The position numbers and the translations under genes were made by a program. The notes under the pieces are model-generated. The model did not search any database. It worked only from the letters and a program-made list of their open reading frames with translations, and was not told the DNA's origin. From contig CAJQUW010008939.1 of the NCBI GenBank assembly GCA_907163375.1, positions 1 through 64,000 on the forward strand: a stretch of DNA of 64,000 nucleotides. Reading direction: 5' to 3'. Positions 23,055 through 33,600 of this stretch are shown one piece after another (position 1 is the first letter of the stretch; each line of letters starts with the position of its first letter). Source of the DNA: Prostheceraeus crozeri (taxonomy: Eukaryota; Platyhelminthes; Polycladida; Euryleptidae).

Positions 23055-24680
23055 TTATTCCACCTCCATCTGGCTCTGTTCCTTCAAGTCTCGCATGAAG
23101 CGGCTCATCAAACGAGGACGTGGACATCGCTCTGATAGAAGGCTATTGTCATCTTGAGCACGCACCACTCTGCCGCTGTTCCACGCGTAGCTGTTGCATT
23201 TGAGAAGAAGGCGTCGTTGTCGTCTTATAGAAGTGGTGGTGTTGGATTTTGTTGTGCTCTTGCTTGTGTTGTCTGCATCGCCGTCCACTCTTGTCCATCG
23301 GATGTCCACTCTTCTTCCTCGCAACAGGGCTCGATGGATGTGCCACTTGAGCTGTTTGTTGCCTTGCATGAGAGTGGAGAGTGTGTTGGCGGCGTTTGGA
23401 CGAAGGATTCGGGAATAGATGACAGTGGGCGATGTGTCGACGTCAGTGGTGTCGGGTCGTACGCCCAACTCCACAAGGATTCTGTGTTGAGGCTGTCGGT
23501 TGTTGACTCGGAGTTTAGTGCGTATCCAACCGAGACCAAAACGACGCACTTGGTCATGAGAGAGACCGAGAGTGTGTTCATGTCTAGCAGCCAAGACTTG
23601 CCATGCTGACCAGCGACCAGTGAGACGCAAGGGGTGAGGCAGGCATGGGGTTTCTTCAGTCTCTCTCCTAGGTCTCAGTTGCTTAGTGACAGTCTTGTTT
23701 GACTTCTGTGCTTTGGCAGCTGCAGTCAGCCGTTTTGCAGTTGTAGATGGAGATGTTCTCTTCTTGGCACCAGCGGTTAGACGTTTTCTCTTCATTGGAG
23801 GATGAAGTATTCTCCGTATTCTCTCTCGAATCTCTTCATCTTTCTCATCGTCATCACCTCGTGTTGTAGCAGTACTGTCGGGGACTGACTCAGTGGATGG
23901 GTTATCCAGTCTCGACAACATGGCATTGACATCGCTTGCAATAGGATCGCTCCTTCCACGCACCTCCTCTCCGTAGGCATCAAAGAACTCCACTCCGTGC
24001 TCCAGGTAGCAGATGGCCATCAAGAAGTCGAAGATGCTGCTCATATTGCTCAGTTTGAGGTATTTTCCACCTGTCATGTCGGCCAACGCCTTCCAGAAGA
24101 ACTCGAATCTTGCGTTTGGAAGCGCTTGTACACTGTAAATGCTTAAGTTCAGCTCCTCCTTCAAGGCCTGTGTCTCTTGACGCCAATCTATGTTTCGGAG
24201 GTTCCGATAGTGGTTCAGTTCGTGTGGTAAATTGTCTCCAATGATGACGAGACGCTTTCGAGTGCCGGAGCTCCATGAGAAGCTGGTGCGCACCTCGTGC
24301 AAAGCCAACTCGTAGCACTCTTCGACATCGCCGCCGCCACCTGTACCTCTCACGTTGCGTATAAATCGGCATAGCTCCGCTGCATCGGTTGTAAAGTCCA
24401 GTTGTTGCAAAAGGTAAGGTTCTTCTCCGTAATCTCCGTGTCCCAGGATTCCGATCCGAATGCCTGGGATATCGGCAAGCAATCGCTCCGTCAACTCAAT
24501 TACTCGGTCCTTTACTGTTCCGATGACACTGCTCATAGAGCCAGTCGTGTCGAAACAGAAGACAATCTCAATTGGCTGGTTGATCATGTCAGCTGGAGGC
24601 GGTGTTGATGTCGAGGCATGTGCAACAGATGCAGAGGATGCTTTACTGCTGCTTTGTTTGTTGAGTTCAGGCTTCGTCAT
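23055..24680 (-). CDS. vWA-domain protein, copy 3 (541 aa)
   Basis: The intact reference member of the trio. The start MTKPELNKQS (24680) is chosen by comparison with copies 1 and 2. An in-frame ATG 54 bp upstream lies next to the TATA box, before the expected transcription start. The vWA domain (about 36-230) has a canonical metal site FDTTGSM (D44, T46, S48) and a GGGGD loop, and IIGDNLPHE follows. The middle is acidic then basic (DDDEKDEE, then PPMKRKRLTAGAKKR). A C-terminal domain of unknown type, about 180 residues and rich in Arg and Trp, ends SQMEVE. Such vWA proteins bind partners through a divalent metal. No enzymatic motif is visible. It is probably intracellular, perhaps nuclear. 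Function unknown. Confidence 0.88.
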   Translation of the reverse strand: MTKPELNKQSSSKASSASVAHASTSTPPPADMINQPIEIVFCFDTTGSMSSVIGTVKDRVIELTERLLADIPGIRIGILGHGDYGEEPYLLQQLDFTTDAAELCRFIRNVRGTGGGGDVEECYELALHEVRTSFSWSSGTRKRLVIIGDNLPHELNHYRNLRNIDWRQETQALKEELNLSIYSVQALPNARFEFFWKALADMTGGKYLKLSNMSSIFDFLMAICYLEHGVEFFDAYGEEVRGRSDPIASDVNAMLSRLDNPSTESVPDSTATTRGDDDEKDEEIRERIRRILHPPMKRKRLTAGAKKRTSPSTTAKRLTAAAKAQKSNKTVTKQLRPRRETEETPCLPHPLRLTGRWSAWQVLAARHEHTLGLSHDQVRRFGLGWIRTKLRVNNRQPQHRILVELGVRPDTTDVDTSPTVIYSRILRPNAANTLSTLMQGNKQLKWHIHRALLRGRRVDIRWTRVDGDADNTSKSTTKSNTTTSIRRQRRLLLKCNSYAWNSGRVVRAQDDNSLLSERCPRPRLMSRFMRDLKEQSQMEVE

Positions 24681-24733
24681 TCTCGTTCGCTTGTATTGTA
24701 GATTGAATGCTGGAATTCCTTGTTTGCGGCGCA

Positions 24734-24740
24734 TTTTATA
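24734..24740 (-). promoter_or_regulatory. TATA box of vWA copy 3
   Basis: TATAAAA on the minus strand, 53 bp upstream of the MTKP start. Promoter-region similarity with copy 2 can be followed a further 140 bp or so, to about 24880, where a CT-repeat begins. Confidence 0.6.
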
Positions 24741-24873
24741 TGCTAGAATCAGCTATAATTAGAAGGCAACGACACCGTGAGTCATTCGTAATGGTGATGT
24801 CGTCATCGAGAATTGGCGTCACAGCGGAACGTCAGAACTGTTCACGTGAAACGGTTTCTCTCTCTTCACTCGT

Positions 24874-24914
24874 GTCTCTCTCTCTCTCTCTCTCATTCAT
24901 TCATTCATTCATAT
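24874..24914 (+). repeat. Microsatellite (TC)n followed by (ATTC)n
   Basis: About ten TC units run directly into five ATTC units. This marks the upstream end of the block shared between vWA copies 2 and 3. Confidence 0.85.
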
Positions 24915-24919
24915 AAAGT

Positions 24920-26370
24920 CCATGTTTGTGTTTATCCTTTTTCAGCGTGTCTCTCTTTTTCACTTTTCTGCTCTTAGAAAGATCAAGAGTTTAATTCCAT
25001 TATCTGAGAAACGGTTTTGCATGTTTTGAATGCAATTGTGCTTGCGTAATTGATGTTCAATTTCCGAATAATAAACTCTGACTACTCTTGGTCTAATTAT
25101 CTGATAAAAAACGAGCGTTGAAGCTGAAAAGTTGTTGCTGGAATTGTCACTGTTTTCTTGTCGTTTCTTATTTTAGATATTTTTTCTTGATCTTTTTATG
25201 TGGCATCATAGCTACATTTTTCATTGAACTTGTAACCCATCGTACCTCTTACACATGAAATTATTCGTGTCACACATAGATTCATAATTTCAAATAGAAT
25301 ACTGGCATTCGGTCGAACAATCAACGCCATTTCTTTGTCCTCTAAAGCAAAATTTTAGAATGTCTCCAATGCATGAATTATTCGTGAACCACTGGCCACC
25401 GAGATATTTGCCTCTTTCCGTGAAAATGATGCTTGATTAGAAGTAACTTGATTTTCGTTGCGTTGCTATGATGTTTAAGTATTGCAAAGGCACATCGACG
25501 AAATCTCAATTGCCGATGGTGCAGACAAGGAGACACGACAAGATCAATTTTGTAACATTCATGGTGTCAGATGAGGTGTCATTATTATTTGTGTATTTAT
25601 TTATTGTGAACAACTTATGAAAGTTAATATAATTAAATCTTTTACGCAAGCACGTTCTACACTAATGTCGTGTCTTTGGCAAGCGAAAGTGATCGTATTA
25701 CACTTCTTTCAACATGTTAAAATATATTTACGATGAAATTACATATATGAACATCTACAAGAAAAGGACATGTGTTATGAAGATGTCCTAGAAGATAATT
25801 AAGAATAAAGGAGATCATTGAGTAAACAGTAAGGTCTGTGGTCACGTATTATGTTTTTTGATTGCATGTGCCAAATTTAATTTATATCTACACTTTCGTT
25901 AAAGCTTCCATTTTTGATGGACCATGTAGTTTCTTGGTATTGTCTTTCTTGTAGATATCTGTAGATGTAATTTCAATGTTAAAAGATGCAATCACCTTCG
26001 CTTGACAATGACACAGCATTAGTGTCGAACGTATTTGCGGGAAGGATAAGATCTTTTTATTTTATTTGATTCGATTACATTATCTTTTGCAAGTGGTTTA
26101 CTGTCCACAAGAAATAAATGAAGTGTTATTTAGTAAAAGATGAGCTCCTGTCGTTGATCACTTTGAAATAAATCACTTTCATTTATATTCGAATCTAGAG
26201 CCGAAGCGAACAAATTATATTTATTGACTCATTATTACACATGGGACAGTTAACGTTTTGCAGTTAAACAAGCATGAATACGAAACATATGAGCTTTATA
26301 CAATAATTTAGTTTTCTCTGTCGCATTATATTCAGTTCTCATGTTTATGGCATCATACGGGAGGTTGTTC
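24920..26370. other. AT-rich DNA without recognised gene
   Basis: I searched this region for upstream DDX11 exons (Walker A GTGKS-type motif, iron-sulfur cysteines) and saw none. There are no repeat ends. Confidence 0.4.
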
Positions 26371-26612
26371 ACATTCTTCGGTTTTGAGGCAAAACTCATT
26401 GCTCACTCCTCAGGTTTATTTTTGCCGGGTTTACTTAATCGTACAAAGTTAGTTTAATGCAACGCAGTGCAGGGCCGGCTATGCCCCAGAAGAAGAGTGT
26501 GACACTCGAAACGTCGGGACTCTGTATCTGCAGTGTTTTTAACTTTCTGAATTTTCTTGGCAAAAATAAACCAGAATAGTGAGCAATGTGTTTTGTCTCA
26601 AAACCGATGAAT
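26371..26612 (+). mobile_element. Foldback repeat with decayed hammerhead-like core
   Basis: Arms at 26371-26430 and 26555-26612 are inverted repeats of about 58 nt with some mismatches. Both carry CGGTTTTGAG, CATTGCTCACT and GGTTTATTTTTGCC in order. Between them, at 26483-26518, is a hammerhead-like string: CAGAAGA in place of CTGATGA, stem II GAGTG-TGA-CACTC, then GAAAC and GTC before GGG, which can pair with the upstream CCC. It is perhaps an inverted pair of Penelope terminal repeats. Confidence 0.5.
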
Positions 26613-26801
26613 ATATTCACTTGCAACTGCTAGGCAAATGTTAAACATTGTCGAACGCATTCAGAAAGTTAACGATTTATTTTTCATAAATTTCAGCATG
26701 AAACCTTTAGTCAGTAGCTATTTTTCTGCAATACAGGTCAACAGATGAACAACTAGATCTGAACTCGCGGGCCGCAAGTCACTCGTAAGTTAGTGTGAAC
26801 T

Positions 26802-27240
26802 CATTGTTACTGAGTAATTAGGGTTGTCAGCCGATATTTCACCTGTCATTTTTCCATGAAAGTCCAATTCCAAATTAGACGGCCTTAATAACCATGATTA
26901 AGGCCGTCTAATTTGCTATGTAATACCATTGAGGTAGGAGCATTTCACCGTCCATTTTCGCATTTCCAGTGAAAATGACATTGAGGTGATTCCTATGGTT
27001 CACAATTTGGACTCTTGGATATCTCAAGCTTTACATACTTCAATGTTCTGAGCTGCATGGACTATGTAGAATATGATCATATATTTGAGTCTTTTGCAGA
27101 TCGAAATTTTGGATTTTTGATGTCATAGATTTTAAGTTCAAGAACAATGCATGTATTACCTTTCAAATGATCAGCCTAAATCGTCGGCGCGTAGCGCCAG
27201 ACGATTTAGGCTGATCATTTGAAAGGTAATATATCTTCAA
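26802..27240 (+). repeat. Dispersed hairpin repeat, copy A
   Basis: A unit of about 440 bp that recurs in the same orientation at 45775-46225. It contains a palindrome around GACGGCCTTAAT / ATTAAGGCCGTC (26872-26913) and ends in a 76-nt near-perfect palindrome (27155-27230) whose arms start ATTACCTTTCAAATGATCAG. No coding frame, terminal inverted repeat or target duplication was found, so it does not fit a standard cut-and-paste MITE. A 3'-terminal hairpin suggests a Helitron-like or unclassified non-autonomous element. Confidence 0.75.
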
Positions 27241-27411
27241 TGTGAACCCCAATTGTCATTCATATAAAGTATTAACAATATTTATTAAGTAGAATACTTT
27301 GCATCGAATTATCATTAAGGAATCATCATTCATCATTTATTAAAATTTGACTTCATTCAAAAAATTTGGAACACAGCCTTCATGATTTCAGTTTCATGAT
27401 AATTTTTTCAG

Positions 27412-27620
27412 GGTCGCTCGTTGAAAGCGTGTCCATATTACTCAGTCCGCAAAGCCTTACCCTGGGCAGAATTGGTTTTATTACCTTATCAAATTTTGCT
27501 GCACAAAGAAACACGTGATAGTTGCCTCGGACCTAATGCACTGCATGGAAATGTTGTCATTGTTGATGAAGCTCATAATCTTCTGGATACTATTGTGGCA
27601 ACACATTCAGCGGTTCTTCA
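27412..27620 (+). CDS. DDX11: DDX11 exon a: helicase motif II (DEAH)
   Basis: The acceptor TTTTTTCAG ends at 27411 and the donor GTGAGT begins at 27621. It encodes GRSLKACPYYSVRKALPW and continues to IVDEAHNLLDTI, which holds the Walker B Asp-Glu-Ala-His. It starts in phase 0, so at least one more upstream exon must exist. It ends two bases into a codon. Confidence 0.92.
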
Positions 27621-30600
27621 GTGAGTAATGTTGATTTTTCTCGCTAATCTCGAAGCAATATATCTATCCATCTTGTCTCCTCAAGTCTGGCATACATCAA
27701 CTGCAGCTCGCAGCACTTCGTCTGAAATTCACAAGACATTTCTGTACTGTATCTTAATTAAATTGTCATTCGCATTTCATTATACTTTTGTATCATATTT
27801 TCAACTGCGAATTTCAGCCAATGTGCACATAGCCCTAGTCTGTATATTTATTAACCCATTAATGCACAAGCTACTTACAGAAATCAATTTTTATCAACGT
27901 TGAATTTTAGATAGCGATCAACACTTACTACAGTCTTACTACAGGTCAGGGGAACGCTTCTTCGAATTATTGCGTATAAATGCTTCTGGCTACCTTGACA
28001 TAGATTGGCATGTGACAATCTTCGACATCTGTTCATTTTTATAAAATCTCAGCAGATGTAGCCACCACGAGACATGTTTCGGCCTGTTGGGCCTCATCAG
28101 TCGTGGGTAGGTTTGAACCAGTGACCGTTGGAGTTGGAGGACATGCAAGCATGGTCTCTAACCACAAGGCCATCGGACCATTCGTTGAGAATGTGAATTA
28201 GCTCTTCTCAAGGGTGGACACCGGTTAACTGACAATAATACAGTAATGCAATCGACACTGACACTGCGAAATGACAACTCAAAGGGAGGGAATGACGGAC
28301 GAATCTAACATAGACATCTACCAAGGTAAAGCAAGAGACAAAGTGAATTGTTTTTGGATACACAAGGTGGGTTTGCACAATTTTATCAGCAGTGCCTCCA
28401 AAATACTTAGAAGAAAAGCAGAGTCAGAATGAGCCAGCACAGAAAAATGACTGACTGGAGGAACAGACTTTCCAAAGCGGTTGCAGGACATAACATGTCT
28501 GGTAGCAGCGCTATCTGGTAAGGACTTTGAGCGAGGACGAAAGCCACAAGAGGATATCCATGCAGGTAGATGCTCGGTCACTCTGGCAGACAAAGCACGT
28601 TGAGTGCGGCCCACATAGCTGCATCCACAATCACAAGGAAATTTATAAACGACACGGGCCTTACACTCGAGGGGCAACTCATCCATCAGAGAACGAACCT
28701 ATTGTAATACGTAGTACGGGATCTATTTCTGTTCGTTCTCTAAAGAATGTCTTGAAGATATTTATCTTGACAATACAAAATTTGATATTGTTTCGTTTAA
28801 GTAAAAAATCGGATTAGATTTTAGTGGTTTTGTGATACACCACCTCGTTTGTTTTGTTTGCTCTACTAGCTTCGTTGACAATGATGTCTGTCTACATACA
28901 GGGTTCCACGCCTTGAAAAAACCGGGAAATAACCTGGAATTTGGAAAAATTAATTAAGGTTGTGAAAAACCTTGGGAAAACCTCGGTTTTGCAGTCAGCA
29001 ACGAACTTCCACAATTCAAGGAAGCAACAGAAGATACAATCACTGCGTTCCGGCGAGACTGTAGGAATTTCCTCGAGACATTCCTGACCCATGTCAAGGA
29101 GAAAACGCCGCTAGACAACCGACTTGTGAAGCATATAAAATTCCTCAATCCCGAAGTTCTGGCTGCGGAGACCACTGACGTGATTCAGGAAGATTTCAAG
29201 TTTCTACTTGACTGCCTCCTCCCCAGCAAGTTCATACTTCTCAAGGATTGTGACAAGATTTTGACCCAATGGCGAGCATTTACCCGGGATGCGAGAAAAC
29301 TGGACGACTTCAAAAATTTCAGCCGAAGATGTATGAGGTTGGAGAGCCTGTACTATGATACATTGCATGATTCTGAGACTTACGAGATTCTTTAGCCTGC
29401 GATACGACTTCTTTTGACACTATCCCATGGTCAAGCGACTGTGGAACGCGGATTTTCCGTGAATAAGGAAACATCGACAGTCAACATCAGTCGACACGGC
29501 CTGATAGCGAGGAGAACCATTAAGGATCACATGGAACATTCAGGCGGGCTGTCGAAGTTAGTCGTGTCAGATGCTCTCCTCAATTCTGCCAAACATGCCA
29601 GACGGGGCTATGAAGCCCATCTAGCAAGACAGAAGTCTCTAGAACAACAGGCAAAATGTAACGAGACTAAAAAGTCAGCTCTTCAGGACCAACTGAAACT
29701 CCTGAAGCAGCGACTGAAATCTGTTCGGCGTGATGTAGACGATCTCACCGCAGACGCTGACAAACTCTATGAACAGGCGGAACGAACCCGAGATTTTGCT
29801 CATTTAGCAGAAGCAAATGCTTTATCTCGGGCAGTGAAAGACAAACAACTGCAAATTTCGATCCTTGAAACTGAGAAATCTCGTTTATTGGAAGAAGTCG
29901 CCAAGTGCTAGTTAGCCTACTTGTAGATAAAGTGTACATAGAATATCCTAAGAAACTGACATACATAGTCATTTACAAAATAATATTTTCTGGTATTCAA
30001 AAAACTCCTTATTATAGCATTTTTATTTCAATTACATGGCCTACTCAATGAATAAGTTTATTGTAGCCGGCCTATATGGTGCTTAAGGATGTTTGCATTG
30101 TTTTCGCTCTTTGAAAAGTCCTTCCAAATTCAATTGTGTCAGTTTCTTAGGACCTTTTCACAGTTAATTCTTTTAATTTTGTTTGTACTCGCTCACGAAC
30201 CCGTGCATGCCGTATATATTCGCTTTTATGTTGTACCGACTGGGCCCTATTGGTGGACCCCCCCCCCGACTCTGCCCACCTATGGGCGACGAGCTGAAAA
30301 TGTCACAAACCTGAGACCATCTGAATAGAATCTGCAGTGATTTTGGGAAAGGACAATATCTCCCATTCACTGTGTTGAGCTACAAACTTTCTGCCCACTT
30401 CAGCACTAAGTTCCTTCCTTTACCGTCCAGGACTTAGACGGTCTACCCTAAGTTCTCAGACGGTAATACCGGTAGAAGAAAAATATTTCGAATATAAATG
30501 GCACCGGGCTATTAGTTGAGACCCATACAAAGGGGTCTCAACTATACAGGGTAACATATACAGGGTAAGCAAAAATCGAAAATACACTGTATGTCTCAAA

Positions 30601-33600
30601 CCTACACAGATATCAAACAATAAAATAGACATAAATAGTTTCATTATAGCCAGGCTTAAAGGTACAGAACAATGTAGGATTATGAAAGAGAACTACCCCT
30701 CAACCACAAAGTTCTCTCATGAAAGTGAGCCTATATGTGATAGCTGTTATGTCATATGTATGCACATCATAAGCAATGTTCAAACGACATAGTGTAAGTG
30801 TGAAAATCCGGTTGATAGGCTTCACGCCTTTAGAAAAAGAATAATGCACCTTGAAAAACAGCATGAGACTGCGAAAGTCCGGTAGATAAAGGCTCTAGTA
30901 TGAACCTTAAGAATGAAAATGGAGAACCTTGAAAACCGGGAAAAACCCTTGAATTTCAATCCGGAAATTCTGTGGACACCCTGTACCTAGCTGTCTATTA
31001 TCTGATCATCTCCGATCTTTTTCATTCCAGCGTAGCGTTACCAGTTTTTATTCTTGGATTTTGAATCTCCTGCATCTGCAGAGATGGTTAGTAATTGTCA
31101 TCTTGTTAATTGCGGCAGCCAGCAATAGTGTGAATCATAGGACTTGACGACTTTGTTCACCATATCATGGGTCACTCATAACATATGCAAGTCCCTTTGT
31201 AGCAGGTGTTCCAGATTCACACTATTGCTGACTGCCGTAATTAGCAAGATGACAATCACTCACCACCTCTGCAGATGCAGGAGATTCAAAAATCGAGAAC
31301 AAAAACTGGTACCGCTACGTTGGAATAAAAAAAGTATGTTCCTATGTTGTGTAGAAAACGATGCAGGCCTATAGAGCGATGGTCTGTCAAAACAGGACTT
31401 GAAAAACCATGAAAATGTCCGAAGGCAAATTAACTTTGGATACGAAAAATGTATGTCATAGGCCGTTAAAACATTTGATGTTTAACCAAGAATGCAAGAA
31501 GTTCATCATAGTATTTCTACAGAAATCTCAAGTGAAGACTCTTTTGAATTATCCATTGGCTTGCAATTCGGAATGTCTGGACCCTTCTATTACGATAATA
31601 AGAGACAAGGACAGTCTGCATCGCAAGATGCTGCATTTAGCTCAAATTTTCATCATTAATCGTGTGATGCGAGGGTAAAACGGCGACAATGTACTGCGCG
31701 AATTCAGGAAATTCTTTGTGATGCTTCTGTTTTTTCTAAATTGACAAAGGCGGCACAGTTAGCGGACAACGAAGACTTCGACACACTGTTTTACAGACTT
31801 CTGTCCTGTTTTTCTATCAAGCCATGGCCGGGCAAACGAAAGTGACGTCCTAAGTTAGCTTTCACCCTATGAAATTGATCTTGTCGGATAATTAAATATC
31901 ATGTTTTGTCCGTTATAAGTGTTCAAAATGTACAAATAACACAGCACAGATGCAAAGATGTGCTTGAATTTAGGAAAAGGCAAAATGAAGACAGAAAAAT
32001 GGTAAAGGAATGAGGATGAAGTAGAGACACTCAAGAGGCGGAAACATTCGATGTCGTCTGATATCGAGAAATCAGAAGAGAAAGCTTATATTTTGGCCGA
32101 AGTTTTTTTCCTCGTTTCCATGATTTTTAAATCCGTTAAGTTTTAGTTCATCACTTTAAGGAAAAAGAAAAAATCACAAAATCAATTTCAAAAACAAAAA
32201 TATGAGCATTTTGAATCTTAATTTCATAATGATTGCGCACACAGAAAAGTCAACAAACCTAATTAAGAAATACAATATTGATGGTAATTTAGTTTCCAAA
32301 CCTTGCAGACAAATGAAAGATGCCCTTCGCTCTTCCAGCTTTAGAGATAAGCATGCTAAATGTGATGTTTGTGCCGTTCTTCCTGATGACAGTATTTGTG
32401 ATTGCAGATATGGTGTTTATTTCTTCACTTGTAAGTTATGTGATAGGTTTTGCATTGGACAGATTGCCCGTCCGTTTTATATTCGTTACTATGACCATTC
32501 TCGCACCATAGACAGTCTATCTAATTCTAGTGCACTTTCCGAACATATTAAATCAATGCATCGGGATGAGTGACAGACCATACTTGATTACGACATCAAA
32601 ATTCTAAGTAGGCACCATACAACGGGTGAAGCTCGTATAGAGGAAGCGCCAGCAATTGAAAAACTTCGTCCAAACATCAACCGACGACATGAGATGACTT
32701 CTTTATAACAATAGGCCTATATGAATATATGCGCATTACCAATTTCCTCCCGTATGACGCCATTAACAATGCTTATGGATGGATAATTTTTGCTTTATGC
32801 AGCATTATAGTATACATGTATTAGCGTTTGCTCTGCACCACCATGTGACATTACACTCATTTTATCTCTTTTTCAGATATGATAGACTGACCGCCGCAAT
32901 TAATCAATTAGATCATTATATGAAGAAGCATCGCTCAAGATTTCACCCGAATAATTGGCTTCGATTATCACAGTTGTCTTATTCGTTGAATAATTGGCGC
33001 AAATATATCGAAAAGATATTCAAAATGGATCAGGAAAAGAAACTTGAATCACATGACAAAGAAATGTCAGGCATATCAAACTTGAATTCTTTTCTGTATC
33101 AAACTCAGACAGAATCGATCAATTTTCATCCGTTGGTTTCATATTTACGGAGCAGTGGCTTGGTGCGGAAGCTTTCTGGACTCCCTAAGACAAAACTCGT
33201 GGAGACTACAAAAAAGTAATTATAACTCGGTCAATTATCGAGTTTTTCATTAAAATGTATTTCATCTTTCAGTATTTCATATTGAGCATTATCACAGCAG
33301 TATCTTTTGTCATGTGATTAGACAGGGAATCTTTTGACTGTAGTCAAGGATTGTCCACAGATGCTGCCAGAGCATGACCAGGAACCAACCATGCTACATG
33401 TATCTGGCGCAGAAGCGTTAAGATGGATTTTTATAATTTACAACCAGTGTACCTAGTATATTGCTGAGAATTTTCCTGTTTTAAAATTTAATTTCAATAC
33501 TTAAATAGGCTGACTCCAAAACATATAAAATCTATCGCTAAGGTTCTACAAAAGGTTAGCAACATACGATTGCTTTTGAAAGAAAATAAGAAATAAATAT

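Noticed and set aside
24681..24734. Upstream in-frame ATG giving an 18-residue longer vWA copy 3
   Set aside because: It lies directly beside the TATA box, ahead of the expected transcription start, and copies 1 and 2 have no equivalent extension.
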